The notes beneath the pieces were generated by a model, which ran no database searches, had not been told where the DNA came from, and worked only from the letters and a program-made list of their open reading frames with translations. Source: Bacillota bacterium (GTDB lineage Bacteria; Bacillota; Bacilli; Tumebacillales; Effusibacillaceae). Taken from it: a stretch of DNA of 10,851 nt. The stretch covers positions 1 through 10,851 of the forward strand of contig JAGVBM010000227.1 of the NCBI GenBank assembly GCA_020059765.1, in the 5' to 3' direction. Each line of letters opens with the position of its first letter. Position 1 is the stretch's first letter. Made by a program: the position numbers and the translations under genes. Positions 1-6,486 of the stretch are shown here, in pieces.

Positions 1-1
1 A

Positions 2-361
2 GCCAAAGGGACTTTGGTCTTTTTCCCGGCGTTTGTCACGGGAGTGACTGCGGTTGTTGCCGGATCCTTGTTCAACTATCGAATCGCGCGTTTTGGCGGA
101 AGCTGGCGCATGGCCAGATGGGGCAAACGGATGGGATTTCCGATCCGCCGATGGAAGCGCACGGTTCGTGTCGTTCGCAAGTACGGCGTCTGGGCGGTGC
201 CGATTTCCTATTTCATTCCCGGTATTCGCATGGGGGTGTCATATGCGGCCGGCATCCTTCGTATCCCATTGCCTCGCTACCTGATTGGCACTTTGATCGG
301 CGTGAGCGGATGGGTAGGATTGTACCTCTGGCTCGGGCATTTGGCCGGATCGCAACTGTAA
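2..361 (+). CDS. DedA/VTT-family membrane protein, C-terminal part (5' end outside window)
   Basis: The reading frame is open from the first bases of the window and ends at TAA 359-361, giving 119 residues of an incomplete protein; an internal TTG at 14 is not a credible start. DedA (SNARE-associated/VTT) proteins are polytopic membrane proteins linked to lipid flipping and membrane homeostasis. The fragment shows the family's C-terminal half: a hydrophobic segment with Gly-Ser near the start, an amphipathic basic stretch, then SYFIPGIRMGVSYAAG, which matches the conserved F-x-P-G-x-R region, followed by PLPRYL and a last hydrophobic helix ending LGHLAG. The Arg that many family members carry just before the FIPG part is replaced by Ser-Tyr here. 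The next gene starts 32 bases downstream on the same strand, so co-transcription is plausible. Family assignment is fairly secure; the substrate and exact paralogue are not determinable. Confidence 0.8.
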   Translation, partial: AKGTLVFFPAFVTGVTAVVAGSLFNYRIARFGGSWRMARWGKRMGFPIRRWKRTVRVVRKYGVWAVPISYFIPGIRMGVSYAAGILRIPLPRYLIGTLIGVSGWVGLYLWLGHLAGSQL

Positions 362-381
362 CCCTGCAACTGACGAGAAGT

Positions 382-386
382 GGAGG
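382..386 (+). promoter_or_regulatory. Ribosome binding site that fixes the yfhP start
   Basis: GGAGG at 382-386 stands seven bases before ATG 394. The same frame stays open upstream to 118 but there overlaps the DedA coding sequence and loses all family similarity, so this site decides for the start at 394. Confidence 0.8.
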
Positions 387-393
387 AGAGAAG

Positions 394-1365
394 ATGGATA
401 CAGCGAGTCATTTGTTGTTTGGGGCGACATTGGCAGGATTGGCCCATCTCGACCCTGCCGTGGCACAGAATACAGCGCTTGCGCAAGCCATGCTGGCAGG
501 CACGATGATCGGTTCGCACGCGCCGGATTTTGACACTTTCGTCCGATTGAAGGGATATCCCGCGTACATTCGCTATCATCGCGGAATCACCCATTCGATT
601 CCCGCATTGTTCATTTGGCCGGCCGTCATTGCTTTGCCGCTGGCCTATGGATTTCAAGTCCCCGAATATACGGGGCTGCTGTATGTCTGGATCTGGATTG
701 CCGTCTGGTTTCACGTGTTTCTCGATATGTTGAACACCTACGGCGTGCAGAGTTTGCGGCCGCTTGCGCGAAAATGGGTGCATTTGGATATTCTCGCGAT
801 TTTTGAGCCGTTTTTGTTTGTGATGCACGCAGCCGGATTGCTGATGTGGCTGCTGACCGACATTCAGCCGGGGCCGATTTTTCAATGGATATACGGAATC
901 ACATTCGGTTATATCGCGGTGCGATTCTTCTATCATCGGGGATTGGTGCGCCGAGTTCGACAGCGGATCGGGCTGCAGGCTGGTGAGGGAACGTGTCATG
1001 TATTGCCGACCTTCCACTGGTTTCAATGGCGGTTCGTCGTGGAAACGGAGGATCGGTTTTATACCGGCAAGGTACAGGGGCATCGGGTGATCGTGGATGA
1101 CACTTATCTGAAAGAAGAAAACAATCATGTGATTCAAGCCACCCTGGAGACGGACGGGGTTCGCGCCTTTCTTGGCTTTGCCCAGCGCATTCATGTCACC
1201 TGCCGGGAGTTGGCGGACGGATATGAAGTAAGCTGGAGTGATGTGCGGTTTTGGTACAACCGCAAGCTGCCCTTTGGCGTTGACGTGCTGCTGGATAAGA
1301 ATCTGAACGTGATCAGCCATTCTTTGGGCTGGCGAAAGAAAATGTGGGATCCGCCTTTTGTGTGA
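394..1365 (+). CDS. yfhP: YfhP-like membrane-bound metal-dependent hydrolase (YdjM/DUF457 family)
   Basis: A protein of 323 residues, close to the length of Bacillus subtilis YfhP. It begins MDTASHLLFG, the family's typical start with His6. Conserved polar motifs follow: HAPDFD at residues 42-47, YHRGITHS at 61-68, and HVFLDMLNTYG at 107-117. These His/Asp clusters are the presumed metal ligands of the YdjM-type family. Hydrophobic segments lie around residues 70-86, 94-112, 137-154 and 164-180, so the N-terminal 180 residues form a membrane domain. Residues about 200-323 form a soluble tail rich in beta-type alternation. The natural substrate is unknown; E. coli YdjM is a LexA-regulated inner-membrane member, and I infer only a hydrolase fold. 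It follows the DedA gene by 32 bases and probably shares its transcript. No terminator is visible after its TGA; a minus-strand toxin-gene remnant starts eight bases later. Family assignment is confident, biochemical role is not. Confidence 0.85.
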   Translation: MDTASHLLFGATLAGLAHLDPAVAQNTALAQAMLAGTMIGSHAPDFDTFVRLKGYPAYIRYHRGITHSIPALFIWPAVIALPLAYGFQVPEYTGLLYVWIWIAVWFHVFLDMLNTYGVQSLRPLARKWVHLDILAIFEPFLFVMHAAGLLMWLLTDIQPGPIFQWIYGITFGYIAVRFFYHRGLVRRVRQRIGLQAGEGTCHVLPTFHWFQWRFVVETEDRFYTGKVQGHRVIVDDTYLKEENNHVIQATLETDGVRAFLGFAQRIHVTCRELADGYEVSWSDVRFWYNRKLPFGVDVLLDKNLNVISHSLGWRKKMWDPPFV

Positions 1366-1373
1366 TTCGCACT

Positions 1374-1550
1374 TTAGACGACGGAAATCGGCAAGTCAGG
1401 AGGAAAAGCAACTTCAAAGGGATAGCCTTTAACCTGAGTAGTGATCGGACAAACTAAAGCCAGGCCCACTTTTTCGTTATAGGATTGAGGGGAAATAACC
1501 AGAGCGGGTCGCCGTCCAGCTTGTTCATGGCCTGCCTGCGGATATAAGAA
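1374..1550 (-). pseudogene. MazF/PemK-type mRNA interferase toxin gene remnant, truncated at both ends
   Basis: Read on the minus strand from 1550 down to the TAA at 1376-1374, 58 codons are open between two stops (a TGA sits just upstream at 1553-1551). The peptide contains PQAGHEQAGRRPALVISP, then SYNEKVGLAL, then CPITTQVKGYPFEV. This is the core of the MazF/PemK/EndoA ribonuclease family, corresponding to roughly residues 17-68 of a 110-residue toxin. The conserved Arg of GRRPAL and Thr of PITTQ, catalytic in characterised MazF proteins, are still present. The usual N-terminal strand (G-D-I-x-W-x-D-F-D) is absent in all three minus frames upstream. The C-terminal part (normally VVLADQVKSLDW and onward) is cut off after PISVV. 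There is no start codon, ribosome site or antitoxin. I therefore read it as a decayed relic between yfhP and the chemoreceptor gene. A function for the 58-residue piece is unlikely. Confidence 0.8.
1521..1548 (+). promoter_or_regulatory. Tentative promoter of the chemoreceptor gene
   Basis: TTGTTC (1521-1526) and TATAAG (1543-1548) are 16 bases apart and would start transcription about 15 bases before GTG 1568. The overlapping GCGGATAT (1538-1545) differs by one base from the SigD -10 sequence GCCGATAT, as might be expected for a chemotaxis gene, but no TAAA-type SigD -35 is found 14-16 bases upstream. Which sigma factor is used, and whether this is a promoter at all, is open. Confidence 0.3.
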
Positions 1551-1567
1551 TCATTGGGGGTATAAAG

Positions 1568-3286
1568 GTGAAATGGATGTCTCAAAAACAATCGATCGGG
1601 ATGAAAATAAGCATAGGTTATATCGCTTTGACCTTCGTCATCGGATTGCTTCTCATCGTCAGCTTGATTTTGACGCGCCAATTGCAAGCTGACGTTAACT
1701 CCATCATCAATCAAAATATGGAAGTCCATACGAAAACACAGACTTTGGAAAAAAATATGCTTTTGATGGAAACGAGCGTCCGCGGAGTCGTCTTGACGGG
1801 TTTTGATGAATATATGATCCCCTATAACGAAGTAAAAAGATCTTATCAACAGATCTACAAAGAGCTTCGATCTTTGGTCGGGAATGATTCCGAACAAGTT
1901 CAAAAGTTGGATACTATCAAACAGATCATGGATGCCTGGGTATTGATTGGGGATCAAGAAGCCAAGCTGGCGATGGAACAGAATCCGGGCGCCATCATCT
2001 TTGAGCGCACGAGTAACGGGAAACAACTGATGGATGATTTCAGAGAAAGAATCAATCAATTTCGTGTGATTGAAGATCAGCGGGCAAATGACCAAAAACA
2101 ACTGATTGAACGCAGCGCCCAGATTACACAGTTGATCCTGGCTGGAATTTCCCTGGTTGCGATCAGTATCGCATTGTTCTATGGAGTGCCGACTGCCATT
2201 CGAATCAAGCGGAACGTGCGCATTGTCGTTCAGATCTTACGGGATTTTGCAGATGCGGGGGGCGATTTGACCAGACGGATTCCCCCCATTACTACAAAAG
2301 ACGAAATCAGCGATTTGGCAGACGCGACGAATAATATGTTGGCTGGAATCACACAATTAGTGGCAGAGATAGCCGTCACCGCGAAAATGGTTGAATCAAG
2401 CAGCAATGAATTGTCGACATCCATTGCAGAAACGCATGACGTGATGGGAATGATTACATCCACATCCAACATGTTTGCCGAGTCGTCTTCGCAAACCAAT
2501 GATCAACTGGTCACAATGGGCTCCGACATTCGCCAATTTGAGGAACAAGCCCAAGCCATGCATCTGCAAGTACAGAACGTACTCCACTCCATCAAGTCCA
2601 TCGGACAATCATCCGAAATCGGCGCAGATGCGGTGGAAAGCAGTGTTGAAATGGTGAAAGAGATTCATTTCGTAGTGTCGGAAACAAACGAATCGATGGT
2701 GGAACTCGGTAAAAAATCGGAACAGATCGGAAGCATCACCGACGCCATCAAGCAGATTGCGGATCAGACAGGCTTGCTTGCTTTAAATGCGGCGATTGAA
2801 GCGGCCCGTGCGGGCGAATCCGGCAGAGGGTTTACGGTTGTGGCCAGTGAAGTACGCAAGTTATCCGAACAAAGCCAGCAGTTTGCAAAAGACATTCAGC
2901 AGCTTATTCAGGACATGCAGCTTGTCTCGCAAAAGTCGATTCAGTCGATAGTCAGGGGGGCAAATTTATCAAAAGAAGGAATTGACAGTATACTTCGCAC
3001 TAGGGTGGCGTTCGAAGACATGAAGATTAATATTGACGATCTGGTTGCTTTGATCCAGGATGTCATCGGACAGATCGAAAAGCAGTCCGCTTCCAGCCGA
3101 GGAATCATCGATGCAATTTATCATGTATCGGAGCTGACGGAGAAAGTTTCGGCGGGTGCGATCGAGAATGCGGCTTCTGTCCAACATTCTTCCGCAATTA
3201 TTAATGACATTCGGAAAAACATTGATCATCTTGCGAACGCTGCAATGAATTTGGCGCAATTGATTCGGAAATTTAAGTTTGAATAA
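1568..3286 (+). CDS. Methyl-accepting chemotaxis protein with CHASE3 sensor domain
   Basis: A transmembrane chemoreceptor of 572 residues that should sit at the cell pole and control the CheA kinase through CheW. Domains in order: membrane helix 1 at about 14-36; an extracellular four-helix CHASE3-type domain at about 45-180, marked by ETSVRGVVLTGFDEYMIPY (68-86); membrane helix 2 at about 186-206; HAMP at about 207-260 with GGDLTRRI and DEISDL; and a long coiled-coil signalling domain to the end. The kinase-contact hairpin lies near residues 393-436 and contains LLALNAAIEAARAGE (403-417) and SEVRKLSEQS (427-436). The usual Asn of QTN is Gly402. No C-terminal NWETF-like tether is present. The start is uncertain: GTG 1568 has GGGGG seven bases upstream, while ATG 1577, three codons in, has AGGTG six bases upstream. 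The ligand is not predictable. It is co-directional with pstS, 129 bases upstream of it, with no terminator seen between them. Confidence 0.9.
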   Translation: MKWMSQKQSIGMKISIGYIALTFVIGLLLIVSLILTRQLQADVNSIINQNMEVHTKTQTLEKNMLLMETSVRGVVLTGFDEYMIPYNEVKRSYQQIYKELRSLVGNDSEQVQKLDTIKQIMDAWVLIGDQEAKLAMEQNPGAIIFERTSNGKQLMDDFRERINQFRVIEDQRANDQKQLIERSAQITQLILAGISLVAISIALFYGVPTAIRIKRNVRIVVQILRDFADAGGDLTRRIPPITTKDEISDLADATNNMLAGITQLVAEIAVTAKMVESSSNELSTSIAETHDVMGMITSTSNMFAESSSQTNDQLVTMGSDIRQFEEQAQAMHLQVQNVLHSIKSIGQSSEIGADAVESSVEMVKEIHFVVSETNESMVELGKKSEQIGSITDAIKQIADQTGLLALNAAIEAARAGESGRGFTVVASEVRKLSEQSQQFAKDIQQLIQDMQLVSQKSIQSIVRGANLSKEGIDSILRTRVAFEDMKINIDDLVALIQDVIGQIEKQSASSRGIIDAIYHVSELTEKVSAGAIENAASVQHSSAIINDIRKNIDHLANAAMNLAQLIRKFKFE

Positions 3287-3325
3287 AAATATAAATAAAT
3301 CAACAAGTTTCGAGCGGATTAGATG

Positions 3326-3364
3326 TTTACAATTTCTTTACAATTTGATTATGAACGGTTTACA
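3326..3364 (+). promoter_or_regulatory. PhoP box (four direct repeats, 11-bp phase) of the pst operon
   Basis: TTTACA occurs exactly at 3326-3331, 3337-3342 and 3359-3364. The fourth slot of the 11-base ladder, 3348-3353, holds the degenerate ATTATG. Four TT(A/T/C)ACA-like hexamers separated by five bases are the core binding site for PhoP dimers in Bacillus. The first two spacers are nearly identical (atttc and atttg). The ladder lies on the coding strand directly before a -10 hexamer, as expected for a PhoP-activated promoter. Confidence 0.9.
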
Positions 3365-3373
3365 CAGGGCAAG

Positions 3374-3379
3374 TACAAT
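3374..3379 (+). promoter_or_regulatory. Probable -10 element of the pstS promoter
   Basis: TACAAT begins nine bases after the last PhoP repeat. If it is the -10, the four repeats span about -22 to -60, the position reported for the core site of PhoP-activated Bacillus promoters. There is no separate SigA -35 hexamer; the degenerate third repeat occupies that place. The leader to the pstS ATG would be about 30 bases. Confidence 0.7.
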
Positions 3380-3398
3380 GAGAAAGAACTTAAGTCTG

Positions 3399-3405
3399 AA
3401 GGGGG
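3399..3405 (+). promoter_or_regulatory. Ribosome binding site that fixes the pstS start
   Basis: AAGGGGG lies ten bases before ATG 3416. An in-frame ATG at 3323 lies upstream of the PhoP box and the likely transcription start, and an in-frame ATG at 3428 is 22 bases from the site, so 3416 is preferred. Confidence 0.75.
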
Positions 3406-3415
3406 ACTAAAGCAG

Positions 3416-4504
3416 ATGCTGTATAGTATGTCGAAAAAAGCACTGAGTTTGGCCGTTGTTGCAACTCTTAGTATGGGAGTATTGGCCGGCTGCGGCGGGG
3501 CAACCCAACCGAAACCAGAAGATAAGAAAGAACCGGCCAGCACACCGCCTCAAGCAATGAGTTTGACCGGTGCGGGTTCAAGTTTCGTGTATCCGTTCTT
3601 CTCAAAAGCGTTCCATACCTATGGTCAGCCAATCAATCTGCAAGTGAACTACCAGTCTATCGGTTCTGGCGGCGGAATTAAACAATTTACGGAACAAACG
3701 GTTGACTTCGGTGCAAGTGACGTGCCGATGAACGACAAGGAATTGGAAGCAGCTTCCAAGACCGGCGGCGAAGTTGTGCAAATCCCGGCTGCGCTTGGTG
3801 CTACCGTAATTGCTTACAACATTCCTGAAGTGAAAGAGAAATTGAAATTCACATCTGAACTGATCGCGGGAATCTACCTCGGTAAGATCAAGAACTGGAA
3901 CGATGCGGCGATTGTCAAAGAAAACCCGGAAGCGAAACTGCCGAATCAGCCGATCACGGTCGTACATCGCTCCGACGGCAGCGGTACCACCTACATCTTT
4001 ACCGATTACCTCAGCTCTGTAAGTAAGGATTGGAAAGATCAAGTGGGTAAGGGAAAAGACGTGAAATGGCCTGCAGGTGTAGGCGGCAAAGGTAACGAAG
4101 GTGTGGCAGGTCAAGTGCAAAAAACTCCTTATTCGATCGGTTATGTAGAATTGGCTTATGCACTTCAAGCCAAAATGTCTTATGGAACAGTTAAAAATAA
4201 AGAAGGAAAGTTTGTGGAACCGACATTGGGCAGCACAACAGCAGCAGCAGCTCAGTTCCCGAACGTAACTCCGAAAGAGTTCTCGATCGTTAATGCAGCG
4301 GGCGCTGACAGCTATCCGATTTCAGGTTACGCATGGGCAATACTGTACAAGAACCAAAAAGATCAAGCAAAAGGCCAGGCAATGGTGAAATTGTTTGATT
4401 GGGTCGTTACTAAAGGTCAAGAAGAAGCGAAAGCTTTGAACTACGCTCCGCTTCCGGATAACGTGCAAAAGAAGGCGCAAGAAACACTTAAAACAATCAA
4501 GTAA
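3416..4504 (+). CDS. pstS: Phosphate ABC transporter substrate-binding lipoprotein PstS
   Basis: A 362-residue extracytoplasmic phosphate-binding protein of the high-affinity Pst importer. Residues 1-25 are a lipoprotein signal peptide: basic SKK, a hydrophobic core and lipobox LAGC with Cys26 as the lipid anchor. A charged, Pro-rich linker runs to about residue 48. The mature domain shows the family's phosphate-contacting loops: GAGSSF at 52-57, IGSGGGI at 82-88, DFGASD at 97-102 and RSDGSGTT at 185-192, the last being the classic PstS signature, then IGYVE at 241-245. Length and motif order match complete PstS proteins of Bacilli. The PhoP box and -10 element directly upstream imply induction by phosphate starvation through PhoP-P. 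The gap to pstC is 155 bases and contains a hairpin and a candidate promoter, so pstS is probably made in excess over the membrane subunits. Confidence 0.97.
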   Translation: MLYSMSKKALSLAVVATLSMGVLAGCGGATQPKPEDKKEPASTPPQAMSLTGAGSSFVYPFFSKAFHTYGQPINLQVNYQSIGSGGGIKQFTEQTVDFGASDVPMNDKELEAASKTGGEVVQIPAALGATVIAYNIPEVKEKLKFTSELIAGIYLGKIKNWNDAAIVKENPEAKLPNQPITVVHRSDGSGTTYIFTDYLSSVSKDWKDQVGKGKDVKWPAGVGGKGNEGVAGQVQKTPYSIGYVELAYALQAKMSYGTVKNKEGKFVEPTLGSTTAAAAQFPNVTPKEFSIVNAAGADSYPISGYAWAILYKNQKDQAKGQAMVKLFDWVVTKGQEEAKALNYAPLPDNVQKKAQETLKTIK

Positions 4505-4548
4505 TAGAAATTGAGTGATTGTGACCCAACACTATAACTTTCAATATC

Positions 4549-4581
4549 GCACGGGGATAGTTATATCTCCGTGCTTGTTCT
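4549..4581 (+). terminator. Hairpin between pstS and pstC, likely partial terminator or mRNA-stabilising stem
   Basis: The arms GCACGGGGATA (4549-4559) and TATCTCCGTGC (4564-4574) pair over 11 base pairs with one G-U, around the loop GTTA. The tail TTGTTCTGT is U-rich but interrupted, so termination is probably incomplete. The position after the binding-protein gene fits the usual way of making more PstS than PstC/A/B. A TATAACT at 4533-4539 could pair with AGTTATA (4559-4565) over the loop side of the stem as a weak alternative. Confidence 0.75.
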
Positions 4582-4599
4582 GTAAATACGGATATTTCA

Positions 4600-4629
4600 T
4601 TGCAAGCCGGCCAAATGTGATACTATACT
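4600..4629 (+). promoter_or_regulatory. Candidate SigA promoter before pstC
   Basis: TTGCAA (4600-4605) and TATACT (4624-4629) are separated by 18 bases, downstream of the pstS hairpin and about 25-30 bases before the pstC start. Four of six -35 bases and five of six -10 bases match consensus. It could give low basal, PhoP-independent expression of the transporter subunits and PhoU. No TTTACA ladder accompanies it. Confidence 0.45.
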
Positions 4630-4659
4630 AGTGTTTGAAAACAGGTTAGGGGGAGACGC

Positions 4660-5625
4660 ATGAGGTTACAACAAGCTGCAGGTTCTGGGAGTATCGAAAG
4701 ACGTCAAATGGGTCGGCTTGTAGACAGATCATTAAAGTGGCTCTTGTTTGCATCCGGCATCACCTTAGTTGTTTTATTTATTTTGTTCATTATCATTCTG
4801 TTTTCCGAGGCAGGCGAATCCATTAGGGAGTTTGGGTGGAAGTTTATTTTTGGCAGTGACTGGAATCCGGTGACTCACCAGTACGGGGCGCTCCCTTTTA
4901 TTTATGGGACGATTGTCAGTTCCATCATTGCAATCTTTATCGCGAGCATCGTTGGGGTTGCTGCAGCGGTCTTTTTGACACAACTGGCACCGAACTGGCT
5001 GGCAGGTCCCGTGTTATTCCTTATTGAGCTGTTGGCTGCCATTCCATCCGTAGTGTTTGGATTGTGGGGGATCTTTGAATTGGCTCCCTTTCTTCGAACG
5101 GATGTTCAGCCGTTTCTGCAGAAGTACCTGGGTTTCCTGCCGCTGTTTCAAGGTCCGATGTATGGCGTGGGCATGCTGACAGCCGGATTAATTTTGGCGA
5201 TGATGATACTTCCGACGATTACTTCGATTGCTCGTGACGTTATTTTGACGGTTCCGAGCGAGCAAAAAGAAGCGGCGTTTGCCCTCGGGGCGACAAAATG
5301 GGAAATGATCCGCCTGGCGATTCTGCCATATTCATGGTCAGGCATTCTCGGCGGCATGATGCTGGGATTGGGTAGAGCACTTGGTGAAACAATGGCTGTA
5401 ACGATGGTGATCGGTAACAGACCGGAAATCGCCGCTTCGCTGTTTGCTCCGTCCTATTCGATGGCCAGCGTGATAGCGAATGAATTTACGGAAGCTACCG
5501 CATCCATCCACCTTTCTGCGTTGACGGAAATCGGGTTATTGCTGTTCGCTGTTACGTTTGTTCTGTATATGTTTGCAAGATTATTAATTCGTCGTGTGGT
5601 TCGAGTGCAAGGGGGACGTGCCTAG
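4660..5625 (+). CDS. pstC: Phosphate ABC transporter permease PstC
   Basis: A 321-residue inner-membrane permease that pairs with PstA to form the phosphate channel. The N-terminal 25 residues are polar and cytoplasmic. Hydrophobic helices follow at about 28-50, 83-107, 116-140, 170-190, 225-245 and 288-310. The coupling loop that docks on the ATPase is EQKEAAFALGATKWEMI (about 206-222), with the EAA...G pattern of importer permeases, followed by GRALGETMAV, highly conserved in PstC. The family-typical insertion with FLP and GPMYG lies near residues 160-171. Start ATG 4660 is preceded by TTAGGGGGAGA. The gene ends one base before pstA begins, which indicates translational coupling. Length and motifs are those of a complete PstC. 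Confidence 0.97.
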   Translation: MRLQQAAGSGSIERRQMGRLVDRSLKWLLFASGITLVVLFILFIIILFSEAGESIREFGWKFIFGSDWNPVTHQYGALPFIYGTIVSSIIAIFIASIVGVAAAVFLTQLAPNWLAGPVLFLIELLAAIPSVVFGLWGIFELAPFLRTDVQPFLQKYLGFLPLFQGPMYGVGMLTAGLILAMMILPTITSIARDVILTVPSEQKEAAFALGATKWEMIRLAILPYSWSGILGGMMLGLGRALGETMAVTMVIGNRPEIAASLFAPSYSMASVIANEFTEATASIHLSALTEIGLLLFAVTFVLYMFARLLIRRVVRVQGGRA

Positions 5626-5626
5626 G

Positions 5627-6463
5627 ATGTACAGTCGCGTACTAAGAAGAAAAATTACCAACCAGCTTGCCGCAGTACTACTCGGGTTGGCCGCCATCAT
5701 TGCAGTCATTCCGCTGTTCAGCATACTGTGGTACGTTTTGAAACAAGGGATTTCTGGGATTGGTGTGACGTTTTTTACGAATTTGCCCGCACCGGTAGGT
5801 GTCCCGGGGGGCGGAATGGGAAATGCAGTAGTCGGAACGTTGGAATTGGTGTTGATTGCAAGCATTATCAGTATCCCGATTGGTTTAGGTGCAGGGATTT
5901 ATCTGTATGAATATGGAAACAGCAAGTTGGGAGCGGTCATACGGTTCTTGAGTGACATTTTATCAGGTGTTCCTTCGATTATCGTAGGGTTATTGGTTTA
6001 TCTTCTCGTCGTACTTCCAATGGGGGGATTTTCTGCACTGGCCGGGGGAATTTCCCTGGCGATCATCATGATCCCCGTTTTGACACGTACAACGGAACAG
6101 ATGATTCGGCTTGTTCCCGATTCATTGCGGGAAGCGTCCTTGGCACTGGGTGCCACGCAAAGCCAAACTCTGATTAAAGTCATACTGCCGACAGCAATCA
6201 GGGGAATTACAACGGGGATTATGCTGGCCATGGCACGCGTTATGGGTGAATCAGCACCGCTCTTGTTTACGGCATTTGGAAGCAGCTTTTGGAACGTTAA
6301 TCTTGATCAGCCGATTGCAGCTCTCCCTTTGCAAATCTATGTATATGCGATTTCCCCTTATGACGAATGGCATAGTCAAGCCTGGGCAGGAGCCCTTACA
6401 TTGGTTGGTATCGTGATGATCATCACGATTATCGCCCGTATTTTGACACGAGAAAAGCACTAA
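5627..6463 (+). CDS. pstA: Phosphate ABC transporter permease PstA
   Basis: A 278-residue permease, partner of PstC in the phosphate channel. Membrane helices lie at about 14-37, 65-90, 106-130, 133-150, 188-210 and 250-272. The periplasmic part near residues 48-64 has the glycine-rich GGGMGNAVVGT typical of PstA. The coupling loop is SLREASLALGATQSQTL (about 169-185), followed by ARVMGESAPLLFTAFG, the conserved PstA stretch. ATG 5627 is chosen because AAGGGGG (5609-5615, inside pstC) precedes it by 11 bases. The frame is open further upstream to 5594, but that would overlap pstC and has no homologous N-terminus. Tight packing with pstC on one side and pstB 23 bases downstream shows a single operon. 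Confidence 0.97.
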   Translation: MYSRVLRRKITNQLAAVLLGLAAIIAVIPLFSILWYVLKQGISGIGVTFFTNLPAPVGVPGGGMGNAVVGTLELVLIASIISIPIGLGAGIYLYEYGNSKLGAVIRFLSDILSGVPSIIVGLLVYLLVVLPMGGFSALAGGISLAIIMIPVLTRTTEQMIRLVPDSLREASLALGATQSQTLIKVILPTAIRGITTGIMLAMARVMGESAPLLFTAFGSSFWNVNLDQPIAALPLQIYVYAISPYDEWHSQAWAGALTLVGIVMIITIIARILTREKH

Positions 6464-6486
6464 TGCAAAAACACTGAGGTGAACAA

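Noticed and set aside
277..1320. Long minus-strand open frame of 347 codons opposite yfhP
   Set aside because: It is antisense to a clear family member, reads as low-complexity Gln/His/Arg-rich sequence, and has no recognisable domain or ribosome site.
1454..2101. Minus-strand open frame of 215 codons across the chemoreceptor start
   Set aside because: It is antisense to the MCP gene and shows no family features. It crosses the toxin relic in a different frame from the one encoding the MazF motifs.
3323..3415. Upstream in-frame ATG extending PstS by 31 residues
   Set aside because: The extension would be encoded by the PhoP box and promoter and would put residues in front of the signal peptide. 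ATG 3416 has a good ribosome site.
3602..4168. Minus-strand open frame of 188 codons opposite pstS
   Set aside because: It lies wholly within a well-supported gene, reads Phe/Arg-rich without domains, and fits a codon-shadow frame.
4231..4255. Run of CAGCAGCAG-type triplets in pstS as a microsatellite
   Set aside because: It is only a few units long and encodes an ordinary short alanine stretch in an otherwise normal PstS.
4581..4586. TGTAAA between pstS and pstC, a reverse-strand TTTACA, as a second PhoP site
   Set aside because: It is a single hexamer with no partner at the 11-base phase on either side.
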